Shown here piece by piece: positions 9,680 through 16,980 of a stretch of DNA of 30,154 bases. The stretch covers positions 1 to 30,154 of IMG/VR virus record IMGVR_UViG_3300042507_001596; one strand, given 5' to 3'. The notes under the pieces are model-generated. The model saw only the letters and a list, made by a program, of their open reading frames with translations. It was not told the origin of the DNA and made no database searches. Each line of letters opens with the position of its first letter. Position 1 is the first letter of the stretch. The DNA comes from a virus. A program made the position numbers and the translations under genes.

Positions 9680-10942
9680 ATGGCCACACTCTCCTCAATC
9701 ATCACGCCGAGCAACATCACGACTGCGACGAACACGCAGACGCTGACGAATAAGACGCTGACTGGTGCCGTTATGGACGGTACGCTGGGCGCGACTACCC
9801 CGAGCACGGTGGCTGCGACTACGCTCTCCGCTTCAGGCGCGTCCACGTTCCCAAACTCTGCTCCGAGCGTAATCGGCGGTCTCGGTTTCCGCAATCGCGT
9901 GATCAACGGCGATATGCGGATTGACCAGAGGAACGAGGGGGCAAGCGTTTCGGTGTCCACTGGGGGACAGCCGTATGGTGTTGATAGGTGGAACGGACAG
10001 GGAACAGCAGCGGCAGGCGTATTCTCTCTGCAACGAAGCACGAGCACACCACCAGCAGGCTTCACCAATTTTACTCGAATCACGACTACGACAGCCGATG
10101 CGTCTCCGGCTGCGGGTTCGGTCTATAATTTCCGGCACCAAATAGAGGGGAACAATTTGCAAGATTTTCAGTTTGGGGCAGCAACCGCGAAGACCGTCAC
10201 GATTTCTTTCTGGGTAAGGTCGTCTTTAACGGGGACATTCTCGGGTGCATTTGCTAATAATGCGTTTAACCGTGGATACCCATTTACCTACGCCATCTCC
10301 GTTGCGAACACGTGGGAGCAAAAGTCTATTGCCATTGCCGGAGATACAACCGGGACGTGGCTTACTGACAACGGCATCGGTTTGCGGGTATATTTTGACC
10401 TAGGCTCCGGCTCAAACTTTCGCGGGACCGCCGGAGCGTGGGCAGCTTCCGGCCTTATCGGCGCTACTTCTGCTGTTCGCGTTATCTCGACGGTCTCCGC
10501 AACCTTCGATCTCACCGGCGTCCAGCTTGAAGTCGGCAACGCCGCGACCGAGTTTGAGCGCAGGCCGTTCGGGCAGGAGCTTGCGCTGTGCCAGCGGTAT
10601 TACGCCACCAGCATCGAGACCGGAAAGATTGTAACTGATTTTGCTACAATCAATGCCAATGGATTAGGGGGTATCGTAGGCTTTTCAACCGCCGCAAATG
10701 GAGATTTGTTCGTGCCAATTAGGTTTCCGGTCAGCATGAGGAGCAACCCAACCCTGACGGTCTATAGCGGCGCAAACAGAACGGCGGGTTCAGTCCGCGA
10801 CATGACTACCGGGACCGATGTGACCGGATTTAGCAACGGCGGCGCGACTTCAAATAATCAGGGAATTTCCTATATCACGGGCAGCACATTGACCGCAAAT
10901 CGAGCCTACGGATTCCACTACGTCGCGTCCGCCGAATTCTGA
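9680..10942 (+). CDS. Tail fibre / tail-spike-like protein with C-terminal carbohydrate-binding-like domain
   Basis: This 420-residue protein starts with a short fibre-like repeat (TNKTLTGAVMDGTLGATTPS) also seen in the C-terminal part of the giant fibre. It then continues with a domain common in phage fibres: FRNRVINGDMRIDQRN, then YGVDRWNGQG, a strand-rich jelly-roll part (TVTISFWVRSSLTGTFSGAF), LTGVQLEVGNAATEFERRPF and GQELALCQRYY. The final 110 residues form another strand-rich domain. I recognise this layout from many environmental phage fibres, where it is thought to bind sugars. The ATG follows an ACCAACTAAC leader without a Shine-Dalgarno sequence. Base composition is intermediate between the LamG gene and the structural genes. 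Confidence 0.8.
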   Translation: MATLSSIITPSNITTATNTQTLTNKTLTGAVMDGTLGATTPSTVAATTLSASGASTFPNSAPSVIGGLGFRNRVINGDMRIDQRNEGASVSVSTGGQPYGVDRWNGQGTAAAGVFSLQRSTSTPPAGFTNFTRITTTTADASPAAGSVYNFRHQIEGNNLQDFQFGAATAKTVTISFWVRSSLTGTFSGAFANNAFNRGYPFTYAISVANTWEQKSIAIAGDTTGTWLTDNGIGLRVYFDLGSGSNFRGTAGAWAASGLIGATSAVRVISTVSATFDLTGVQLEVGNAATEFERRPFGQELALCQRYYATSIETGKIVTDFATINANGLGGIVGFSTAANGDLFVPIRFPVSMRSNPTLTVYSGANRTAGSVRDMTTGTDVTGFSNGGATSNNQGISYITGSTLTANRAYGFHYVASAEF

Positions 10943-10946
10943 TCCA

Positions 10947-11477
10947 ATGTCCGACACAAACTGGCGATCCTACTACGGGGACAACCCCGACACGTCCGAC
11001 TTCGTGAATCCGCCGAATCCGCAGGATTATGATGACATCATGAAGTTCTCTCAATGCACGAACGTGCAGGTCACCGGGCGATTCGTCGCAGCCGGTTCCG
11101 AGAACTGCGTCGATGCGGTGCGCGGATCTAACTACAACTGGGACCTGTGCGAGACGCAGGACGGCGCAGGCGTGTCCGCGTTCACGATCAAGGGCAGCAT
11201 CGACGGCTGGTGCATTCGTCAAAGCGTAATCGGTCACGGGCGACAAACGGACATCGAGCTGGGTCAGTTCGACAACTACTGGACGCCGAGACGCAAGCCG
11301 ACGCGCAACGGTCTGATCGACGACTGCGTGAGCACGGACGGCAAGCCGATCCGCGTCACCTGCTGGAACGCCGAGAAGCCGGACGTGATCAACAGCGATG
11401 TCAAAATTCGCCGCGTGCCGTGGATCATCTGGTTTCCGTATTTCTGCTTCCGGTATTTGACGATTCGCAAAGGTTGA
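10947..11477 (+). CDS. Hypothetical Cys/Trp-rich protein, possibly beta-helical
   Basis: I do not recognise this 176-residue protein. It has seven cysteines spread along its length and many short strand-like stretches (CTNVQVTGRFVAAG, NCVDAVRGSNYNWDLCE, IDGWCIRQSVIGHG) spaced like rungs of a parallel beta-helix, as in some phage depolymerases or fibre tips. Toward the end is an aromatic hydrophobic run (WIIWFPYFCFRYL) that could insert in a membrane or form a core. No signal peptide or catalytic motif stands out. It lies between the fibre genes and the holin-like gene, so a role in adsorption or lysis is possible. The end of the gene shares a near-identical 17-base stretch with another gene end (16634-16650). 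Confidence 0.65.
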   Translation: MSDTNWRSYYGDNPDTSDFVNPPNPQDYDDIMKFSQCTNVQVTGRFVAAGSENCVDAVRGSNYNWDLCETQDGAGVSAFTIKGSIDGWCIRQSVIGHGRQTDIELGQFDNYWTPRRKPTRNGLIDDCVSTDGKPIRVTCWNAEKPDVINSDVKIRRVPWIIWFPYFCFRYLTIRKG

Positions 11478-11478
11478 T

Positions 11479-11916
11479 ATGCTCGGCTTCCTTTCATCGG
11501 CACTCGGCGGCACCATTCTCGGCAAAGTTCTTAGCTTTGGAGACAAGTGGTTTGAGAGCTACACGCACCGCAAAAACGCGGAGGTAGACATCCTCAAGGC
11601 GAAGGCTTTGTCGGAGCTGAAGATCAAGGAAGAGGAACTCAAGGCGTTCACGACCTCGCAGCAGTCGGCGAACGAGGACTCGGTCGGCATCCCGTCGCAG
11701 GCTGCGCCGTGGGCGGCAAACCTTGCGGTCGTGGTGGATTCGTTCCGCCGCTTCACGCGTCCCGCTCTGACGTGGGCTCTCGCGCTCGTGATCTCGCTCC
11801 TCGCGTTCCGTGGCAATCTCGACCCGGTGACACGCGCCGCTCTCGTGTCCGATCTCGTATTCACTTCTGCGACCGCGCTCACGTGGTGGTTCGGTTCACG
11901 ACCTAAGTCGAAATGA
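11479..11916 (+). CDS. Holin-like membrane protein
   Basis: This 145-residue protein resembles the 3-TM holins known from gene-transfer agents and related phages. It has an amphipathic/hydrophobic N-terminus (residues 2-20), a charged helix (28-58, Lys/Glu-rich), the phrase DSFRRFTRPALTW, and two hydrophobic segments (about 95-110 and 120-138). It ends WWFGSRPKSK, the W-[WF]-G-x-R ending that I associate with that family. Such proteins make holes in the inner membrane at the end of infection. The start ATG at 11479 has AAAGG about seven bases upstream, one of the few SD-like signals here. It directly precedes a second small membrane protein, which suggests a lysis pair, although the endolysin is encoded about 15 kb away. 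Confidence 0.72.
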   Translation: MLGFLSSALGGTILGKVLSFGDKWFESYTHRKNAEVDILKAKALSELKIKEEELKAFTTSQQSANEDSVGIPSQAAPWAANLAVVVDSFRRFTRPALTWALALVISLLAFRGNLDPVTRAALVSDLVFTSATALTWWFGSRPKSK

Positions 11917-11923
11917 GATTCAC

Positions 11924-12208
11924 ATGAGCGAACAACAAAAAGACGCGGTGGCGCGGTGGCTTCCGACCCTTGTCGCAATCGCGGCAATCGTCGGCAATAT
12001 CATGTGGCTCGGCGCACGCGCTGGCGCAATCGAGCAGCGGATCACCTACACCGAAGCAGCTCTCGGCCAGACCGTGAGCCGCGCCGAATATCAATCGGAT
12101 CGAAGCGCGACGGCGAACCAGCTCGGAGACATGAAGACCACGCTTCGCGAAATCAACACGAAGATCGACCGATTGGTCGAAATGCGAAACGCACCAGCGC
12201 AACGCTGA
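11924..12208 (+). CDS. Small membrane protein with coiled coil, putative lysis accessory
   Basis: This 94-residue protein has one transmembrane segment at residues about 12-33 (WLPTLVAIAAIVGNIMWLGA). A predicted coiled coil follows (residues 38-88), with heptad-like hydrophobics in GDMKTTLREINTKIDRLVEM. The topology matches XhlA/hemolysin-type lysis helpers and inner-membrane spanin components. It starts 7 bases after the holin-like gene and probably shares its transcript. No lipobox or separate outer-membrane spanin is visible nearby. The lysis role is inferred from topology and neighbourhood only. Confidence 0.6.
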   Translation: MSEQQKDAVARWLPTLVAIAAIVGNIMWLGARAGAIEQRITYTEAALGQTVSRAEYQSDRSATANQLGDMKTTLREINTKIDRLVEMRNAPAQR

Positions 12209-12230
12209 TTTGACAAAACCCGCTCCTGCG

Positions 12231-13175
12231 ATGGATCAAGTCATTACATTTTCCGCTTCTTCCGGTGCTATTGATTCCGAAGCCGGGATCATTCGCGGCG
12301 TCTCTCTGATCACTCAGGGGCAGGCTCTCGGGCACGGCGTCATGATCGACGCGGTCACGCTCTCGCAGGTCAAGACGGCGGCGGAGCAATACGCGGGCGG
12401 GCTCAAGGTGAAGCTCGATCACTCGGGCGGCGCAGGCGACATCGTCGGCTATATCGACGCGCTCCGAATCGACGGCGAGAAGCTCCTCGGCGATCTGCAT
12501 CTGCTGCAGTCCTCGCCGCACCGCAGTTACATCCTCGAAATTGCGCAGCGGATTCCTGACACGTTCGGACTCTCCATCGCGTTTTCTGGTCCTTCCGAGA
12601 AGGCGAAGGACGGCGTCACGACTTTGCAAAGGTGCTCTGAAATCTACTCGGTGGACCTCGTCAGCGAACCTGCTGCGAACCCGAGCGGATTCTTCGCGCG
12701 AAAACTGAAAGAACTTCAGGCGAGCGAAGTGGAAACGCCCGAAGCGAAAATCGAAATCGAACTACCTATGAATGACGAAATGAAGAAAGCAATCGAGGGC
12801 ATGATCCAATCAGCCATGATGGCGATGGGTGACCGCGTCTCGAAACTCGAAACCACCGCTCTTCCTCCCGTCGAGGAGAAGCCTGCCGCAATGAGCGCGC
12901 AGAACGAAGTCGTGCAGCTCGCGGCCAATGCCGCTGCGCTCGCCGCGATCAAGGAATTTTCTAAGTCCTTCGGTGCGCCTTCTGCGCCCGTCGCATCGTC
13001 CGAAGCTCCCGCGCCCGTTCAGAAGGCGCAGAAGTTCGAGGACGTTGTCGCGGCCAAAGCCGTCGAACTCAAGGGCGACAAGTCTGCCGCGATCTCTTTC
13101 GCGATCAAGAACAACGCCGACCTTTACTCCGCCTACCGCTCCCGCGTGCAGGCCGGTGAACTCATCAAGCTCTAA
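12231..13175 (+). CDS. Prohead maturation protease fused to scaffold
   Basis: This protein of about 314 residues combines an N-terminal serine protease with a C-terminal scaffold. The protease part shows a candidate His at 64 (KLDHSGG), a candidate Ser at 115 in FGLSIAF, and the acidic stretch EIYSVDLVSEPAANP (residues 137-151), which closely matches the VDLV-x-x-PAAN end of phage prohead proteases. Residues about 165-314 are helical and Ala/Lys/Glu-rich (DEMKKAIEGMIQSAMMAMGD) and end AYRSRVQAGELIKL, as expected for a scaffold that is cut out during maturation. An in-frame TTG at 12210 gives seven more residues; I prefer ATG 12231 because the earlier residues add no recognisable sequence. Neither start has a Shine-Dalgarno sequence. 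The decoration and capsid genes follow directly. Confidence 0.85.
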   Translation: MDQVITFSASSGAIDSEAGIIRGVSLITQGQALGHGVMIDAVTLSQVKTAAEQYAGGLKVKLDHSGGAGDIVGYIDALRIDGEKLLGDLHLLQSSPHRSYILEIAQRIPDTFGLSIAFSGPSEKAKDGVTTLQRCSEIYSVDLVSEPAANPSGFFARKLKELQASEVETPEAKIEIELPMNDEMKKAIEGMIQSAMMAMGDRVSKLETTALPPVEEKPAAMSAQNEVVQLAANAAALAAIKEFSKSFGAPSAPVASSEAPAPVQKAQKFEDVVAAKAVELKGDKSAAISFAIKNNADLYSAYRSRVQAGELIKL

Positions 13176-13187
13176 CCCTGAAACAAC

Positions 13188-13538
13188 ATGTCTACCTATT
13201 TCAATAACTCGGGCACGTTCGTCGCCAACGCTGCGATCACTGCCTTCCGACTCGTCTCAATCTCCTCGAACCGTGGCGTGGGCCTCGCTGCTACCGCTTC
13301 GCTGCCTGACGGCGTTGCGCTCATCGATGCCGCCTCGGGCGATCAGGTCAGCGTGCAGTTCCTCGGCGGTAACACCGTCAAGGCGACTCTGCTCGCCGGT
13401 CCTGTGACCGTCGGCGATACCCTGTTCTCCACCGCTAACGGGACCGTCGCAATCACCGGCACGATCACCGTGGGCAAATCTCTTTCCACTGCTTCGAGCG
13501 CCTCGACGATCATCGAGATGATTCCGAAGAATCTCTAA
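13188..13538 (+). CDS. Capsid decoration/cement protein (DUF2190-like)
   Basis: This 116-residue, strand-rich, low-charge protein sits between the protease/scaffold and the major capsid gene, the standard place for a head decoration protein. The pattern fits the DUF2190 capsid-cement family: AITAFRLVSISSNRG, GVALIDAASGDQVSVQFLGG, LAGPVTVGDTLFSTANG and ITVGKSLSTASSAS. Such proteins bind the outside of the mature shell and stabilise it against internal pressure. The start ATG follows CTGAAACAAC with no Shine-Dalgarno sequence. A gap of 19 bases separates it from the capsid gene. Confidence 0.78.
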   Translation: MSTYFNNSGTFVANAAITAFRLVSISSNRGVGLAATASLPDGVALIDAASGDQVSVQFLGGNTVKATLLAGPVTVGDTLFSTANGTVAITGTITVGKSLSTASSASTIIEMIPKNL

Positions 13539-13557
13539 CCCTTAGAATTTTCTTAAC

Positions 13558-14523
13558 ATGTATACGAATTCAGCTGCAATTTTCCGTGGCGACATCGCCG
13601 GTGTCGTTGAGCAGGCGAAGGACTGGGAGGCTGGTCTCATCGGCACCGCCGTGATGCCAGTGCTCAATGTTCCCGTCCGCGCCGGTCAGTACCCATCCTT
13701 CGTTCTGAAGGAGGGTCAGCTCCTCAAGAGCGACGTCAAGAACCGCGCGCCATACAGCGCCTACGCCCGTGGCACTCGCGCCTTCAATCAAGACACGTAT
13801 ACCGCTCTGGAGTACGGTTATGAAGAGGCCGTCGATGACACGGTGATGCTCGATGTGGCTCGCTTCTTCGACGCCGAGGTCATCGCTGCGAAGCTCGCGA
13901 AGCGCAAGCTGCTCCTCGCTCACGAACTGCGCGTCGCTGCTGCGATGTTCAACACGAACAACTTCACCTCGACGAACTCCGGCACCGCTTACACGACCGC
14001 CAATCTGGCGACCTTCGATGTCGGCGCGGACGTGCAAGAGGCTCTCGACCGTTTGCTCTCGAAGGGCGAGAGCACGACCAATGCAAAGGTCGTGATTCCT
14101 TACCCTGTCTGGACCCGGCTGCGCGCCTCCACGAAGTTCCAGAACCGCTTGCGTGGCACTGGTTTAAGTAGCGATACCATCCTGAATGCTTCCACGCAGG
14201 CGGCTGCTGAGGTGTTCGGCGTCGCCGAGGTGATGATCGGTCGCGCGTCTTATGACTCCGCTGCCGAGGGCGTCGCCTTCAGCGCCGCGAACGTGTGGTC
14301 GAACGACTACATCTGGGTCGGCAGCGTGACCGAGGCTTCCGCTGGCTTCTTCGGTGGTGGTGCTGGCTTTACCCTGAACTGGTCCGAGTATGGCCCAGTC
14401 ATCGGTGTCAGCTCCTACCGCGACGAGGCGATCAAGAGCAACATCGTCCGCGCTTCGCACTACACCGCCGAGAAGGTCGTGAACACGAACGCCGGTCAGC
14501 TCATCGCAACGCAGTACAGCTAA
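13558..14523 (+). CDS. Major capsid protein (HK97 fold inferred)
   Basis: This 321-residue protein is the best candidate for the main shell protein. It follows the scaffold and decoration genes and is closed by a strong terminator, consistent with high expression. Features include an early VPVRAGQYPSFVLKEGQ strand region, LEYGYEEAVDD, a helix bearing AKLAKRKLLLAHELRVAAAMF (the long spine helix region), AKVVIPYPVWTRLRAS, and a late ASHYTAEKVVN near the C-terminus. I see no N-terminal delta domain, which fits a separately encoded scaffold. The ATG follows a TTTTCTTAAC leader. I infer the HK97 fold from family habit rather than from a structure. Confidence 0.9.
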   Translation: MYTNSAAIFRGDIAGVVEQAKDWEAGLIGTAVMPVLNVPVRAGQYPSFVLKEGQLLKSDVKNRAPYSAYARGTRAFNQDTYTALEYGYEEAVDDTVMLDVARFFDAEVIAAKLAKRKLLLAHELRVAAAMFNTNNFTSTNSGTAYTTANLATFDVGADVQEALDRLLSKGESTTNAKVVIPYPVWTRLRASTKFQNRLRGTGLSSDTILNASTQAAAEVFGVAEVMIGRASYDSAAEGVAFSAANVWSNDYIWVGSVTEASAGFFGGGAGFTLNWSEYGPVIGVSSYRDEAIKSNIVRASHYTAEKVVNTNAGQLIATQYS

Positions 14524-14548
14524 CGCTGGCCGCGATTGATTCAACTAG

Positions 14549-14578
14549 CCTCACGCCTTTACCGGCGTGGGGCTTTTT
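14549..14578 (+). terminator. Rho-independent terminator after the major capsid gene
   Basis: A 9-bp stem (CCTCACGCC at 14549-14557 with GGCGTGGGG at 14564-14572, one G-T wobble) with a 6-base loop is followed by C and a run of five T (14574-14578). It lies 26 bases after the capsid stop, so it would end the head transcript and set the glycosyltransferase genes apart. Confidence 0.88.
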
Positions 14579-14632
14579 GCTTTGACCCTCCCGCGCGGAT
14601 CTATTGACACGGATACGCAACACACAAACACA

Positions 14633-16015
14633 ATGACCATTTCACTCTGCGTTATTTGCGGAAACGAGGAGCATCACATTCGCTCTCTGCTGGATTCTTT
14701 CAAAGGCTCATTCGATCAGCTCTCTCTCGTCCGCGCCATCGGCACGACACAGCCGGACAAGACTGAGCTAATCGCTCGCCAGTGGTGCTCAGAGCACGGC
14801 AAGGCGTTCGTTTTCAGCGAGTATCTCAACGGCGTGACCGCTCGGGCATGGAAGCACGTAGATTCGTTCGCACGGGCACGCAATCAGGCTTTCGCGCAGG
14901 CTACCGAGGCGTGGCTCGTTTGGGCCGACTGCGACGATCAGCTCGCGGAATCGGATGGCCTACGCGAGAGGCTCGCGGCGCTTCCGATTGACGTGTTGAT
15001 GGTGCGCTGCCCTTACGATGTTCGAGGCACCGGCAAGAAGCTACCGCGCGAACGCTTCATCCGTCGCAGCGCGTTTCAGGAGGGACGGATCTGGCACCAC
15101 GATGTGCACGAGAATCTCCTACTGCTGCCGAACGACCGGCACGAGGAATGGGCGACTCCGGTCTGGCACCATCTGCCGCAGGCGATCAAGCAGGACAATC
15201 GCAAGCGGAACCTCGCGATCCTCGGGAGGAGCGTGAACGAGTCTGCGACGCAGTACTTTTATATTCATCAGGAGCATTACTGCGCGGGGAATAAGTCGGC
15301 GGCGGAGCAGTTTGGGAAGATCGCGATCTCGTTCCCGAATCTCGACGACTCCTTCCGGTACGAGGTCTTGCTGAATCTAGCGCGGATCTCGGTCAGTCGC
15401 CGCGAGTCTCTACAGCTTGCAATGTCGGCGCACGGCGTGTTCCCGTGGTGCCGGGAGGCAATCGCCTCAATTATCATGCTCGCCTTCGAGCGCAACGACG
15501 GCAAGCGGGCGAGCTGGTGGGCGTCGCACATGCTCAAGCTGCCGGAGCCTGCGCCCGGTGACCGCCCGTGGACGCATGAGGCGAAGTGGTACGGCTGGGC
15601 AGGGCACGACCTAGCGGCTCGCGCGTTTCGTTTGGCCGGACAGACTGCAGACGCTGACGCTCTCCAGCTCGTTTACCACAAGCACACGCTCCCGGCTATT
15701 CTGCTGAACCAAAAGACGCTCGGCAACTCGACGAAGTCCGTCTCGTTTCGCGACGCATGGCTCGCGACGGCTAGCAGACCGGAGATCGTCGAGCACCGAT
15801 TCGTGATCGACCCAAACGACGCCGAAACCGTTGCGATGTCGAAGCAGTTCCTGCACGAACTCGGCGCCGCGCGAGGACCAGACCGAGCGATGATCGTGCT
15901 CAACGTCGAGGACGGCATGATCCCGCCGCACGGCTGGGACGAGCGCGTGCTGGCGTCCGGCGAAATCCTGATCGACGCGACGAACATCGAGAAGATTCTC
16001 GGAGGTGCGAAGTGA
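14633..16015 (+). CDS. GT2-type glycosyltransferase with helical C-terminal region
   Basis: This protein of about 460 residues begins with the classic GT-A/GT2 opening (MTISLCVICGNEEHHIRSLL) and has an acidic nucleotide-sugar/metal motif DCDD at residues 99-102 (VWADCDDQ). Between them is the usual AFVFSEYLN and FARARNQAF region. Residues about 200-340 are helical and may form TPR-like repeats, as in the SunS-like GT2-TPR family. The last 100 residues are unfamiliar. It probably transfers a sugar to a phage virion protein or a host surface component; the sequence does not show which. ATG 14633 is preferred over an upstream in-frame ATG at 14567, which lies inside the terminator. The start has an AACACACAAACACA leader. 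It overlaps the next gene by GTGA. Confidence 0.8.
   Translation: MTISLCVICGNEEHHIRSLLDSFKGSFDQLSLVRAIGTTQPDKTELIARQWCSEHGKAFVFSEYLNGVTARAWKHVDSFARARNQAFAQATEAWLVWADCDDQLAESDGLRERLAALPIDVLMVRCPYDVRGTGKKLPRERFIRRSAFQEGRIWHHDVHENLLLLPNDRHEEWATPVWHHLPQAIKQDNRKRNLAILGRSVNESATQYFYIHQEHYCAGNKSAAEQFGKIAISFPNLDDSFRYEVLLNLARISVSRRESLQLAMSAHGVFPWCREAIASIIMLAFERNDGKRASWWASHMLKLPEPAPGDRPWTHEAKWYGWAGHDLAARAFRLAGQTADADALQLVYHKHTLPAILLNQKTLGNSTKSVSFRDAWLATASRPEIVEHRFVIDPNDAETVAMSKQFLHELGAARGPDRAMIVLNVEDGMIPPHGWDERVLASGEILIDATNIEKILGGAK
16001..16005 (+). promoter_or_regulatory. Shine-Dalgarno sequence for the second glycosyltransferase
   Basis: GGAGG lies six bases before the GTG at 16012, inside the end of the first glycosyltransferase gene. 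It supports the GTG start and contrasts with the A/C-rich leaders lacking a Shine-Dalgarno sequence found at many other starts in the window. Confidence 0.7.
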
Positions 16016-16656
16016 GCGCGCCTCCAGCAATCGTCATCTGCACGACGAACGCGCGGTGCCTCGCGGTCATGAAAGCGTCAATCGCGGCCTACGTCCCGCG
16101 GCAGGTCGAGGTGATAATCTTCCGCAACGTCGGCGGCAGCTTCGGCGAAGCGTACAACTTCGGAGTTCGGAACGCTTTCATAACGCATTCTGAGGTCGTC
16201 GTCTGCAACGATGACATTGTGTTTACGCCGACGACGTGGGAGACGCTCCTCGCTGACGTCGCGCACCTGCGGGCAAACATCGCGGATCTCGGCTGGGTCG
16301 CGACCCGGTCAGACTTCGCACGCGGTGGGCAAAACATCCGTATCGGTCGCGGTCAGATCAACTTCCTGCGCTACGAGTCAGAGCAGCACATCCTACAGAC
16401 TGACATCATCGCGCCAATCTGCGCGTGGATTCACCGGGACGCGTGGATCGACTTCCCGCCGATCAACTGGTTTTCGGACGACGTGCAGTGCCTCGAAATG
16501 GGGCGGCAGCACTTCATCTCTCGCGCCTACGTTCACCACGTCGGAAGCCAGACGTGCGGCATGGACGCGAAGAAGTGCATGGACGATGCGGAGCCGTGGC
16601 TGCGCGCAAATCGACCGGAGCTGCACGCCCGGTGGTATTTGACGAATCGCGCTTAA
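16012..16656 (+). CDS. Second glycosyltransferase-like protein (GT-A fold)
   Basis: This 214-residue protein starts GTG within the stop of the previous gene (GTGA overlap), behind GGAGG. The N-terminus AIVICTTNARCLAVMKASI and the motif VVVCNDDIVFTP (acidic pair at 67-68) match the GT-A opening strand and D-x-D-type site. PPINWFSDDVQCLEMG (residues about 153-168) fits the acceptor-side D-D-x-E region of GT2-like enzymes. It lacks a membrane segment and is short, so it resembles a minimal catalytic domain. Together with the upstream enzyme it looks like a two-enzyme sugar-transfer cassette. Substrate and acceptor are unknown. Confidence 0.7.
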   Translation: MSAPPAIVICTTNARCLAVMKASIAAYVPRQVEVIIFRNVGGSFGEAYNFGVRNAFITHSEVVVCNDDIVFTPTTWETLLADVAHLRANIADLGWVATRSDFARGGQNIRIGRGQINFLRYESEQHILQTDIIAPICAWIHRDAWIDFPPINWFSDDVQCLEMGRQHFISRAYVHHVGSQTCGMDAKKCMDDAEPWLRANRPELHARWYLTNRA

Positions 16657-16658
16657 GT

Positions 16659-16976
16659 ATGGCCGTCAGGGACTTTGACCCAACACAGATCAATTCCGAC
16701 TTCTCCGCGATCCTCGATCAAGCCGGGATCGCGTTCACCTATCAGGGCGCGTCGATCACGGGCGTCTGGTCGTCATCGCGAAACGTGTTCTCGGACTTCG
16801 AGGATCAGCGCCGCAACGAGTCGAAGTTTACGATCTTCCTTCAGACGTCGAGCATCTCGGCGGCTCCGCAGGTCGCGCAGACGCTCGCACGGGCTGGAAT
16901 CACCTACTTTATCGAGAGCGTTGCCTTCGACGCCGAGGGAACCGGATGCGAGATCGAGGTCGCAAAGGTAATTTGA
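16659..16976 (+). CDS. Probable head-tail connector (FII-like position)
   Basis: This 105-residue protein starts at ATG 16659, just after the second glycosyltransferase. It begins MAVRDFDPTQINSDFSAIL and contains strand-rich segments (GIAFTYQGASITGVWSS, KFTIFLQTSSISAAPQ, GITYFIESVAFDAEG). Size and position before a gpZ/gp10-like tail protein match the lambda FII-type head-tail joining protein that sits between portal and tail terminator. The phrase with ESVAFDAEG near the end is typical of small connector proteins that finish in a beta strand. A longer in-frame upstream reading would overlap the glycosyltransferase and is not needed. The assignment is by context and size. Confidence 0.62.
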   Translation: MAVRDFDPTQINSDFSAILDQAGIAFTYQGASITGVWSSSRNVFSDFEDQRRNESKFTIFLQTSSISAAPQVAQTLARAGITYFIESVAFDAEGTGCEIEVAKVI

Positions 16977-16980
16977 CGCG

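Noticed and set aside
4244-10942. Possible diversity-generating retroelement acting on the fibres
   Set aside because: No reverse transcriptase gene and no template-like short repeat pair with adenine-specific differences are seen in the window.
14582-14632. Promoter for the glycosyltransferase genes (TTGACC with TATTGA, or TTGACA at 14604)
   Set aside because: Spacing is 14 bases for the first pair, and no -10 follows the second. A promoter after the terminator is logical, but I cannot point to it.
14567-14632. Longer start of the first glycosyltransferase at ATG 14567
   Set aside because: It lies within the terminator stem and adds 22 residues unlike any GT2 start, while ATG 14633 begins the typical GT2 strand behind an A/C leader.
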